A DNA stretch of 39,882 bases from an uncultured Clostridia bacterium (GTDB taxonomy: Bacteria; Bacillota; Clostridia; Oscillospirales; CAG-272): contig CALAXC010000332.1 in assembly GCA_937894775.1 (NCBI GenBank), positions 1 to 39,882 on the forward strand, read 5' to 3'. The stretch's first letter is position 1. Every line of letters starts with the position of its first letter. Under the pieces are notes generated by a model. That model saw nothing but the letters and a program-made list of their open reading frames with translations. It did not search any database and had not been told where the DNA came from. A program made the translations under genes and the position numbers. Positions 15,103 through 22,556 of this stretch are shown one piece after another.

Positions 15103-15711
15103 TTATGCAAATATTATGTTGGTTACGAATATTTTAAGACCTAAAAATATAAGCACGCAGCCTCCGAGAATTCCCGCTTTGCTTGAAAGCTTTGTTCCCA
15201 TTTTTTGACCTATCTTTACTCCGCCAAGACAAATGATAAAGGTAAGTGCCGCGATAATAAGTACTGCTAAGAAAACGTAAGGATATTGCTTTAAAGAATA
15301 GTCCTTCGCAAAATCTATTCCTGCTGTAAGGGCATCGATCGATGTTGCTATTGCTTGAATAAGAAGCGCTTTAACAGTAAGAATTTTGATATAAGAATTT
15401 TCGTTATCTTTACTTTTTATGTTTTCATATAACATTTTTCCGCCTATGAAACAAAGAAGTATAAAGGATATCCACGGTATAAATGGTTTGAACTTATTAA
15501 AAAGCTCAAGAAATCCCGATACAGCAAACCAGCCGATAAGGGGCATAAGTGCCTGGAAAATCGCAAAGGTTGCAGAAATACCTAAAATTTTTCGGGTTTT
15601 CATATTGGGTTCATTAAGACCGTTAGCCAAAGATACCGAAAATGCATCCATAGCAAGACCTATGCCGAGCATTATGCTGCTGAATATCAGATTGAACCAA
15701 TTTATTTCCAT
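15103..15711 (-). CDS. mntP: MntP manganese efflux pump
   Basis: MntP exports Mn2+ across the cytoplasmic membrane. The 202-residue protein has six membrane segments arranged as two repeats of three. The hallmark motif G-L-A-M-D-A-F-S-V-S-L lies in the first segment and its counterpart A-T-S-I-D-A-L-T-A-G in the second half. G-G-K-M-L-Y-E and a C-terminal glycine-rich helix complete the family pattern. The ATG at 15711 has AGGAG eight bases upstream; an upstream in-frame ATG at 15735 lacks a site. A perfect promoter precedes it. mntP genes are often under a yybP-ykoY Mn riboswitch; I see no such leader here, since the leader is only about 35 bases. Confidence 0.93.
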   Translation of the reverse strand: MEINWFNLIFSSIMLGIGLAMDAFSVSLANGLNEPNMKTRKILGISATFAIFQALMPLIGWFAVSGFLELFNKFKPFIPWISFILLCFIGGKMLYENIKSKDNENSYIKILTVKALLIQAIATSIDALTAGIDFAKDYSLKQYPYVFLAVLIIAALTFIICLGGVKIGQKMGTKLSSKAGILGGCVLIFLGLKIFVTNIIFA

Positions 15712-15744
15712 CTTAAACTCCTGTAAATTAAACATGTACCTAAA

Positions 15745-15773
15745 ATTATACCATTAAAGTCTGTTTTTGTCAA
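15745..15773 (-). promoter_or_regulatory. consensus promoter for mntP
   Basis: On the minus strand TTGACA (15768-15773), 17 bp, TATAAT (15745-15750). The transcript leader is short, leaving no room for a riboswitch. Confidence 0.85.
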
Positions 15774-15862
15774 TTGGAATTTATTTTTTACCTTTTATTT
15801 TTAATATATTTATTAAAAAAAATAAAATGTAACAAAATTACGAATAAAAACGAAAAAAACTG

Positions 15863-15891
15863 TTGCAATTTATTAAAAAGTATGTTATAAT
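15863..15891 (+). promoter_or_regulatory. promoter of the uL15-domain membrane protein gene
   Basis: TTGCAA (15863-15868), 17 bp, TATAAT (15886-15891). It lies 110 bp before the start codon, giving a leader of about 100 bases that contains alternative hairpins. Confidence 0.8.
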
Positions 15892-15900
15892 AGTTACAAG

Positions 15901-15947
15901 AATACTTTAAACAGTATTTTCGAAGAGTATTTTGCTATGAAAATACT
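15901..15947 (+). promoter_or_regulatory. leader with alternative AATACT/AGTATT hairpins
   Basis: AATACT (15901-15906) pairs with AGTATT (15913-15918), and AGTATTTT (15926-15933) with AAAATACT (15940-15947). Because the arms repeat the same hexamer, either left arm can pair with either right arm, so mutually exclusive foldings are possible in the 5' leader. There is no T tract long enough for a terminator. Regulatory role inferred only. Confidence 0.45.
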
Positions 15948-16001
15948 TTTCAGTGCGACTCAATTTTTATTCTTATATGTTAGAGATGGAGGTGATTCCC
16001 C

Positions 16002-17168
16002 ATGGCAGACGAGGTTAAAAAGGTTGATAAAGATGAATCGGAAGATGCTGCTGAAAATGAGGCGAATGAGTCTAAAAAGATAGTTTTGGCTAATATCAGA
16101 AAGATATTCTGGGTTGCGATAGCGATTTTGATTCTTTTACTTATCTTTTCGATCGTTGTCTTAGCTGCAAGAATGTACAAGTATGCAAAGCTTGCAGATG
16201 ATGGAAGAATACTTAATATTGCTGCGGATAGTGTTGAAAATTTTGATATTTTCTCAGCGGAGTATAAAAATGACAGTGGAGAAATTACTGTAGAAAGTGC
16301 AAACGGAGATTCTGTTATTGCTCCAGGTACCGGTACCGAGTATACGATCAGAATCAGAAATAAAGACGATGTTGCAATTGACTATGAGTTTGATCCTGCT
16401 GTTGAGTATGTCGGTGATGTGAAATTCCCGATAGAGGTAAGACTTATTTCTCCCACAGAGGAATATCTTATAGGTAGCGCAAAAGAGTGGGGAACATTTG
16501 ATGACTTCAATAATTTCACTCTTACCGCAACACTTCCTAAGGGCGAAGTTGATGAATATGAGCTTCAGTGGAGATGGTTGTTTGAAAATGACAACGATGA
16601 ACAAGATACAGCTCTCGGAAATATGGATTCAGGTTCTGCCGCTATCAAGGTAGGCTTGGCGCTTCATAGCGAGGCAAATCTTTCTGCAGAAGCAAACGGA
16701 AGCTTCTTTGCTCCCGGTGTTGAAGATACTTTGCGTATATGGATATTCTTTATACTCTTACTTATAGCAATCATTCTTCTTATCCTTTCGGTACTTCGCC
16801 GTAAAGAAAAGGAAGCGGAGGCTGTTATCGTTTACGTGCCTACACCTGTTCCTACACCTGTACCTGAACCTGTGGTTGTATCTGTTCCTCAGCCTAAGCA
16901 GAGGAAAAAGGCTAAGGGCTTTGTAGGTAAGATGGAATATATCAATATTGATACACTTGTTGAACATTTCAATTCAGGTGATAAGATTACCTTGAAGATA
17001 CTCAAGGAAAAAGGACTTATCGATTCTGAGACAACTCAGATGAAGATACTCGCAAGAAGCGATATGGTTCTTGAAAAGGCATTCCACATTGAAACTCAGG
17101 GTATTTCGGCTCAGGCAAGACAAAAGGTTATTGCTGCGGGCGGAAGTATCAAGATAATCGATGGTTGA
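16002..17168 (+). CDS. Two-pass membrane protein with extracellular domain and C-terminal ribosomal uL15-like domain
   Basis: The 388-residue protein has an acidic N-terminus and a first membrane segment (residues ~33-57). An ectodomain (~58-245) carries beta strands and an E-L-Q-W-R-W-L-F-E...D-T-A-L-G motif that resembles TasA/SipW-associated Clostridial proteins. A second membrane segment (~246-265), a VPTPVPTPVPEP linker and a basic R-K-K-A-K-G stretch follow. The last ~80 residues (nt 16925-17165) read as the C-terminal domain of ribosomal protein uL15: Y-I-N-I-D-T-L, L-K-E-K-G-L-I, M-K-I-L and A-R-Q-K-V-I-A-A-G-G-S-I-K-I-I. Topology puts this domain in the cytosol. GGAGGTGAT precedes the ATG. 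Inferred: a membrane tether for rRNA or ribosomes; unproven. Confidence 0.82.
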   Translation: MADEVKKVDKDESEDAAENEANESKKIVLANIRKIFWVAIAILILLLIFSIVVLAARMYKYAKLADDGRILNIAADSVENFDIFSAEYKNDSGEITVESANGDSVIAPGTGTEYTIRIRNKDDVAIDYEFDPAVEYVGDVKFPIEVRLISPTEEYLIGSAKEWGTFDDFNNFTLTATLPKGEVDEYELQWRWLFENDNDEQDTALGNMDSGSAAIKVGLALHSEANLSAEANGSFFAPGVEDTLRIWIFFILLLIAIILLILSVLRRKEKEAEAVIVYVPTPVPTPVPEPVVVSVPQPKQRKKAKGFVGKMEYINIDTLVEHFNSGDKITLKILKEKGLIDSETTQMKILARSDMVLEKAFHIETQGISAQARQKVIAAGGSIKIIDG

Positions 17169-17187
17169 TAAAATTGAGCGAAAAAAT

Positions 17188-17220
17188 GACCGAAGAACTT
17201 TGGTTCTTCGGTCGTTTTTT
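17188..17220 (+). terminator. terminator of the uL15-domain gene
   Basis: GACCGAAGAAC (17188-17198) pairs perfectly with GTTCTTCGGTC (17203-17213) around TTTG, and G plus six T follow. Confidence 0.92.
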
Positions 17221-17225
17221 GTTAA

Positions 17226-17270
17226 AATAATACGGGCTGTTCCAAAATGGAACAGCCCGTATTATTTTTA
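17226..17270 (-). terminator. terminator of pheST
   Basis: An 18-bp perfect stem (17226-17243 with 17249-17266) contains the core GGGCTGTTCC/GGAACAGCCC. A T-rich run follows on the minus strand. It directly adjoins the pheT stop. Confidence 0.88.
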
Positions 17271-19715
17271 TTTTGTACGTGCTTCCGCACCAAGTTCCTT
17301 GGTAAGGATCTTTAATACAGAGTTTGCACAAGCTTCTATTTCATTTGCGTTAAGTGTTTTTTCGTTGGATCCGATGGTAAGTCGGAGTGTAACCGACTTC
17401 ATTCCCTCAGGAACTTGAGCACCCTTATATTCGTCTACAAAGGAAACGTCTTTAAGGAAACTTTCATTGTTCTTTTTCTTAAGCGCAACGGCTTTTATTT
17501 CAGCCCATTTTGTATCCGCGTTAAAGAGCATAGATACATCGTATTCTATAAGCGGATATTCGTTGAGATGCTCAAAGCCGTTTGTTCTTGAACGGAAAGG
17601 CTTAAGCATATCTGTATTTATTTCAAAGAGCATTGTTGAGAGATTTTTGATTCCGCAAGCAAGCGAAGCTTTCTTGGAAAGAAGCGCGAGGTCGCCTATC
17701 TTGCTTTCGTCAAGATATATGTTGAGCCAGATTGTATCGTCTGCCCAACTTGGTTTTTGGTCACGGCGGAAGCTAAAGCCTTCCATATGGGTGTAACGTG
17801 ACATATTTTCTACAATACCTTTTGTACGAAGGAAAATTTCTTTAACCTTGTTAGGATCACCCGCAACAGCACCTGCAACATGGCGTTCCTGTGTGGGAAG
17901 AAGCTCGCGTGCATCGTAAGGTGAGGTGTAATTTTCATCTTTGAAGATCTGAGCTTCTTCAAAAATTGCAAAATCGCTGTAGTATCTTTCGTTCTTTGCT
18001 ACCGCTCCGCAAATGTTTGGGAGAAGGGTGGAACGAATATAGCTTTCGGTAGGGGAAGGCGGAGTTGAGAGCTTGAGTATACCGTTTGTGTCCTCTACTA
18101 TAGCAGAAACAAGTTCGTCCTGCATCCATGGGTAAGTAAAGATCTCTTGCATATTGCAACGAATGGCAAGATACTCTTTTATCTTTCTTACAAGGTCAAC
18201 TTCAAGCTGATTTATTGCGCCTTCAAAGCTTGTAACTATAGGGGTGGGCTCGAAGTTTTCATATCCGTACATACGCGCAACTTCTTCCATAATGTCGGCT
18301 TTGATGCCAACGTCACCCGTCGAACGCCAGGTGGGAACGGTAATATGCATATGAGTGTCAGTGAAGGATACTTCAAAGCCGAGAAGTCCGAGCTTAGACT
18401 TTACATCTTTGTTGGAGATCTTCTTGCCGAGTCTGCGCTCAAGCCAAAGAAGTTCTACATCGATTTCTTTCTTTACAAGCTTCTTTTCGTATTTATCGGA
18501 AAATGCGGTTACCTTCATATCGGGGTAGAGCTCTGAAAAAAGCTGCATAGTCATAGAAAGAGCAAGATCGCATCTTTCGGGATCGACCGCTTTCTCATAA
18601 CGGGAAGACGCCTCAGTTCTGTTGTCGTAACGGAGAGCGGTACGGCGAACACCTGTTGATTCAAAGTTAGCAACTTCCAAAATAACGTTTGAGGTTGTGT
18701 CGAGAACAGAATCTTTAGCGCCGCCCATAACACCTGCAAGAGCTACTGCTGATTCTGAATCTGCTATAACAAGATCGTCGTTTGAAAGCTCAAGAGTTTT
18801 TCCGTTGAGAAGGAGTAATTCTTCCTTGCTTTCAGCGCGTCGAACGGTTATACCGTCGGAAATGTTGTCGGCATCAAAAACGTGAGTCGGCTGACCGAGT
18901 GCAAGCATAACGTAATTTGTTACGTCAACAAGAGCATTTATCGGACGCATACCTACACGCCAGATGCGGCTCTGCATTTCAAACGGGGAAGCTTTTACCG
19001 AAAGATTTTCAAGCTTTACACCGATGTATCTCGGACAACGGTCGGTATCTTTTATTTCTATCGGGAAATCCGCAACGTTTGCGGGCGGGGTATATGCTTC
19101 GATTTTAGCAAGCGGAAGATCGTAAAGTGCCGATATTTCTCTTGCAATACCGTAATGTCCCCAAAGATCGGGACGATTGGTCATAGATTTGTTATCTATT
19201 TCAAGTATTATATCATCAAGGTCAAGTGCTTCTGCAAGAGGAGTTCCTGCCGCAAATCCAAAGGAAGTAAGATCCATTATTTCGTGATCGTCGCTTACGG
19301 GGAAGAGATCGTCAAGTCCTACTTCTACCGCTGCGCAGATCATACCGAAGGAAGCAACTCCGCGAAGCTTTGTATTTTTTATTTCAACGGGTTCGCCCTC
19401 ACCGTGCCAACGAACGAAAGATCCGGGACAAGCTACCACAACGAGCATTCCTGCTTCAAGGTTTGAGCCACCGCAAACGATGTCGTGGATCTCTCCGTCA
19501 TTGATATCTACCTTACAAATTCTGAGCTTGTCCGCGTTGGGATGAGGAAGGACCTCGCAAATTTTACCGACTACAATACCGTCAAACTGACGGGCAAGCT
19601 CTTTTACTCCTTCTACTTCAACAGTTGACATTGTAAGATCAAATGCCAATTGCTTAAGATCCATATCGGCAGGGAGTTTAACGTAGTCTTTTATCCAGTT
19701 AAGTGATAATTTCAT
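17268..19715 (-). CDS. pheT: Phenylalanine-tRNA ligase beta subunit
   Basis: PheT forms the alpha2-beta2 enzyme with PheS and charges tRNA-Phe; the beta subunit binds tRNA and edits mischarged Tyr. The 815 residues match the usual ~800. In order: an N-terminal tRNA-binding OB domain (H-P-N-A-D-K-L-R-I-C-K-V near residue 57), the B3/B4 editing domain (residues ~210-370, R-P-I-N-A-L-V-D-V-T-N-Y), the B5 domain (~400-475), the catalytic-like core, and a C-terminal ferredoxin-fold anticodon-binding domain (~720-815, Y-P-L-I-E-Y-D-V-S). It starts 18 bp after pheS ends, with GGGGG-type spacing upstream of the ATG, and shares the T-box transcript. Confidence 0.97.
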   Translation of the reverse strand: MKLSLNWIKDYVKLPADMDLKQLAFDLTMSTVEVEGVKELARQFDGIVVGKICEVLPHPNADKLRICKVDINDGEIHDIVCGGSNLEAGMLVVVACPGSFVRWHGEGEPVEIKNTKLRGVASFGMICAAVEVGLDDLFPVSDDHEIMDLTSFGFAAGTPLAEALDLDDIILEIDNKSMTNRPDLWGHYGIAREISALYDLPLAKIEAYTPPANVADFPIEIKDTDRCPRYIGVKLENLSVKASPFEMQSRIWRVGMRPINALVDVTNYVMLALGQPTHVFDADNISDGITVRRAESKEELLLLNGKTLELSNDDLVIADSESAVALAGVMGGAKDSVLDTTSNVILEVANFESTGVRRTALRYDNRTEASSRYEKAVDPERCDLALSMTMQLFSELYPDMKVTAFSDKYEKKLVKKEIDVELLWLERRLGKKISNKDVKSKLGLLGFEVSFTDTHMHITVPTWRSTGDVGIKADIMEEVARMYGYENFEPTPIVTSFEGAINQLEVDLVRKIKEYLAIRCNMQEIFTYPWMQDELVSAIVEDTNGILKLSTPPSPTESYIRSTLLPNICGAVAKNERYYSDFAIFEEAQIFKDENYTSPYDARELLPTQERHVAGAVAGDPNKVKEIFLRTKGIVENMSRYTHMEGFSFRRDQKPSWADDTIWLNIYLDESKIGDLALLSKKASLACGIKNLSTMLFEINTDMLKPFRSRTNGFEHLNEYPLIEYDVSMLFNADTKWAEIKAVALKKKNNESFLKDVSFVDEYKGAQVPEGMKSVTLRLTIGSNEKTLNANEIEACANSVLKILTKELGAEARTK

Positions 19716-19733
19716 TTTATATATCCCCCTTTC

Positions 19734-20771
19734 TTAATGGAACTGTTCCAAAAATCTTAAATCTGCGCTGTGGAAAAGACGAACGTCATCTATTCCGTAT
19801 CTCATCATAACAAGTCTGTCAAGACCGATATTTACATAGAATCCTGTGTATTCATCAGGATCAAGACCTGCCGAACGAAGAACGTTCGGATGAGGTGTGC
19901 CGCCGGGCATAATTTCTATCCATCCGACCTGCTTACATACGCTGCATCCCTTGCCGCCGCAAACAAGACAACCCATATCAATTTCAAATCCGGGTTCAAC
20001 GAAGGGGAAGAAGCCTGCTCTCATACGTACGGGAACATCCTTGCCAAATACCTTTGAAAGTATGCTCTTTATCATAACCTTTCCCGCGGTAAATGTGAAA
20101 TCCTTGTCGACGATGAGCGCTTCGTACTGGAAAAATGCTCTTTCGTGACGCGCATCAGTGGTTTCATTACGGTAAACTCTGCCGGGATATACAAAACGGT
20201 ATGGAGGCTTGTGAGTTTGCATATAACGAACGCTTCCGCCTGTAAGGTGAGGACGAAGACAAAGCTTGTCCTCTGCGTTTCCTTTATCGTGTCCCTCTAT
20301 CCAATATGTGTCCATAGACTCTCTTGCAGGATGGTTGGGGGGGAAGTTGAGATTGTCGAATGCGTAAAATTCACTAGTTATATCGTCTTCCGAATATATT
20401 TCAAATCCCATAGAACGGAATGCATCGTCAAGATCGTAACGCATTTGTGTAATGGGGTGAAGTCCTCCGCTTGGTGGAAGCGTACCCGGAAGTGTATAGT
20501 CGAAATCGGGAGCTATTTCGCTTGCTTTGAGCTTTATTTCCTCACGTCTTGCATCGATGAGTGCAGTAAGCTCGTTCTTAACTTCATTTACAGCTTTTCC
20601 CATTTCGGGGCGAAGTTCGGGGGCGATCTTAGGAAGTTCTTTCAATAAGCCCGTTATAGAGCCTGCTTTTCCTAATAGAGCTACTTTTACATTTTGCAGC
20701 TCAAGTTCGGTTTTTGCTGAGGCAATTGATTCTTTTGCTTCAGAAGAAAGTTGCAACAGTTTTTCTTTCAT
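19734..20771 (-). CDS. pheS: Phenylalanine-tRNA ligase alpha subunit
   Basis: PheS carries the catalytic site that activates phenylalanine and transfers it to tRNA-Phe. The 345 residues start with a helical coiled-coil tRNA-binding arm (~1-85). The class II catalytic domain follows, with G-G-L-H-P-I-T-Q, the motif 2 region F-R-V-Y-P-G-R-V-Y-R-N-E-T-T-D-A-R-H, F-P-F-V-E-P-G-F-E-I-D, and motif 3 in F-Y-V-N-I-G-L-D-R-L-V-M-M-R-Y-G-I-D-D. A Cys cluster (C-L-V-C-G-G-K-G-C-S-V-C) near residue 285 is a common variant in Clostridia. The ATG at 20771 follows AGAGGATTATT; a longer frame to 20807 begins inside the T-box terminator tail and is rejected. Regulated by the T-box leader. Confidence 0.97.
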   Translation of the reverse strand: MKEKLLQLSSEAKESIASAKTELELQNVKVALLGKAGSITGLLKELPKIAPELRPEMGKAVNEVKNELTALIDARREEIKLKASEIAPDFDYTLPGTLPPSGGLHPITQMRYDLDDAFRSMGFEIYSEDDITSEFYAFDNLNFPPNHPARESMDTYWIEGHDKGNAEDKLCLRPHLTGGSVRYMQTHKPPYRFVYPGRVYRNETTDARHERAFFQYEALIVDKDFTFTAGKVMIKSILSKVFGKDVPVRMRAGFFPFVEPGFEIDMGCLVCGGKGCSVCKQVGWIEIMPGGTPHPNVLRSAGLDPDEYTGFYVNIGLDRLVMMRYGIDDVRLFHSADLRFLEQFH

Positions 20772-20810
20772 AATAATCCTCTTTCTTAATGTGTATAGTA
20801 TATACAAATA

Positions 20811-21062
20811 AAAAAACGTCCCTGATAGAAGGGACGAAAAAAATCCGCGGTACCACCCAAATTCGGAGCATAGCTCCGCACTCGTTGTTAATGCCTGACA
20901 AGGCAGCTCTGCTTAATGTAAAAACTTTTCGCAGAATACTCCAATGCTGAAATTCGCCTTACTGCCGACAATGAATATTCACAGCCCAAGATATTCAATC
21001 TCTTTTGCGGGGAGGTAAAGTTACTTACACATCTTCACGGTATGTCTATTTACTTTCAATAC
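20811..21062 (-). promoter_or_regulatory. T-box leader (Phe) of pheST
   Basis: On the minus strand the leader carries the T-box core GGGTGGTACCGCGG (20845-20858) and, just after it, a terminator stem CGTCCC/GGGACG (20817-20822 with 20831-20836) with a T tract. A TTC codon in GAATTTCAGC (20949-20951) fits the Stem I specifier for phenylalanine. A small hairpin GCGGAGCTATGCTCCG precedes the antiterminator. Known: uncharged tRNA-Phe pairs with the specifier and the UGGN bulge and prevents termination. Confidence 0.93.
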
Positions 21063-21068
21063 TTTAGT

Positions 21069-21097
21069 ATTATAACATAATATATATTTTTTGTCAA
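21069..21097 (-). promoter_or_regulatory. consensus promoter for the pheST T-box transcript
   Basis: On the minus strand TTGACA (21092-21097), 17 bp, TATAAT (21069-21074), immediately upstream of the T-box Stem I. Confidence 0.85.
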
Positions 21098-21120
21098 GGT
21101 CTTAAAGCTTTTTTATTATA

Positions 21121-21149
21121 TTGACATTTTATTAAATTTATTGTATAAT
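21121..21149 (+). promoter_or_regulatory. consensus promoter for trkA-trkH
   Basis: TTGACA (21121-21126), 17 bp, TATAAT (21144-21149), divergent from the pheST promoter only ~24 bp away. Confidence 0.85.
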
Positions 21150-21181
21150 ATACCTATAATTTTTTAAGGAGCTTTTTGTTG

Positions 21182-22537
21182 ATGAAGATAGTAATTATAG
21201 GTCTTGGAGCAATAGGGCAGACAATTCTAAAAAGTATTGACAGAATAGCGAATACCATAACTATAATAGATGAAAATAAAGAAAAAATAGAAAATCTTAT
21301 TGAAAGATACGATGTTTTCGGTGTTGTAGGTAACGGTGCATGCAGAGATATTCAGGAAGAAGCAGAGGTAGGCTCTGCAGATCTTGTTATAGTTCTTACG
21401 GGAAGTGACGAATTAAATATACTTGCGTGTCTTGTGGCGAAAAATATCGGTGCTGAAAATACTATCGCAAGAGTAAGCAATCCCGATTACCGTAAGCAGA
21501 TAATAGATATGAAGGAGTCTTTGGGAATATCGATGATCGTTAATCCCGAAATGGACACGGCGCGTGAAATATTCAATCTTATAAGTTTGCCTTCTATAGC
21601 GCAGATAGAGCGCTTTGCAAAGGGAAGGGCTTTGCTTGTTGAAATAGTTGCCGAGTCAAAGAATATTCTTATCGGTGAAACACTTATCTCACTTGGAAAA
21701 AAGCTTAAAACCAAAGTACTTATATGCGCGGTACAACGAGGCAGTGAGGTTATTATCCCTTCCGGTAATTTTGTTATAAACGAGGGCGATAGAATATACT
21801 TTACCGCTGATGCAAGATCTCTTGGAGATTTTTTGACGGAGGTGAGTCTTGAAAGATCTCCGCTTAAGAAGGTTATGCTGGTAGGCGGAGGTAAGATATC
21901 TTTTTATCTTGCAGATGAGCTTTCGGATAAAAAATATAAAGTAAAGCTTATAGACGATAATCGCCAAAATGCAGAAGAGCTTGCCACTCTTCTTCCGGGT
22001 GTTACCGTGATCGAGGGGAGTGCAACTCAGCACGATCTGCTTATCGAAGAGGGAATAGAGGCTATGGATGCATTTGTTGCGCTTACCGATATGGATGAAG
22101 AAAATATGATAGTTTCCATGTTCGCAAACAAAATGAAGGTGCGCAAAACTATTACACAGATAAACGGTGAGGATCTTTATGCGATGCTTGGAGAGCTTGG
22201 AATAAAAAATAACGTTTCTCCCAATGCGATCGTTGCAAACAGAATTCTGAGTTATATACGTGCTCTTGATAATAAACGCGGAAGTAACGTTCTTACACTT
22301 TACCGTCTTGTAAATAATCAGGTAGAGGCTCTTGAATTTGCTGTAAGAAATCAGTCGAAGCTTTATGATAAACCTCTTAAGGATCTTAAGCTGAAGGATA
22401 ACTGTCTTATCGCGTGTATCGTGCGGGGTGAAACCGTTATAATACCAAACGGTAATTCCGAGATACGTCTTGGAGATAACGTTATTGTTGTAACAACACA
22501 TAAAAATTTTGACGATCTTTCGGATATCTTTATTTGA
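21182..22537 (+). CDS. trkA: Trk potassium uptake regulatory subunit TrkA
   Basis: TrkA is the cytosolic, nucleotide-binding gating ring of the Trk K+ uptake channel. The 451-residue protein has two RCK modules, each with an RCK_N Rossmann domain and an RCK_C domain. The first begins VIIGLGAIGQTI (GxGxxG) with the acidic I-I-D-E end of strand 2; the second begins VMLVGGGKISFYLADEL. RCK_C domains end near residues 220 and 451. The ATG at 21182 has AAGGAG ten bases upstream; two in-frame TTG codons just before it are not needed. trkH starts 19 bp after the stop, so the pair forms one operon. Confidence 0.95.
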   Translation: MKIVIIGLGAIGQTILKSIDRIANTITIIDENKEKIENLIERYDVFGVVGNGACRDIQEEAEVGSADLVIVLTGSDELNILACLVAKNIGAENTIARVSNPDYRKQIIDMKESLGISMIVNPEMDTAREIFNLISLPSIAQIERFAKGRALLVEIVAESKNILIGETLISLGKKLKTKVLICAVQRGSEVIIPSGNFVINEGDRIYFTADARSLGDFLTEVSLERSPLKKVMLVGGGKISFYLADELSDKKYKVKLIDDNRQNAEELATLLPGVTVIEGSATQHDLLIEEGIEAMDAFVALTDMDEENMIVSMFANKMKVRKTITQINGEDLYAMLGELGIKNNVSPNAIVANRILSYIRALDNKRGSNVLTLYRLVNNQVEALEFAVRNQSKLYDKPLKDLKLKDNCLIACIVRGETVIIPNGNSEIRLGDNVIVVTTHKNFDDLSDIFI

Positions 22538-22556
22538 TTTATAGGGTTGAAAATAT

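Noticed and set aside
15712..15862. Manganese (yybP-ykoY) riboswitch upstream of mntP
   Set aside because: The perfect promoter at 15745-15773 leaves a leader of only about 35 bases, too short for the aptamer, and the region is AT-rich without the motif.
18882..19466. Plus-strand frame of 194 codons opposite pheT
   Set aside because: It is a shadow of the conserved pheT gene with no ribosome binding site and unlikely composition (many Cys, Tyr, Arg).
21689..22501. Minus-strand frame of 270 codons opposite trkA
   Set aside because: It is a shadow frame of trkA; no start signals and no recognisable domain.
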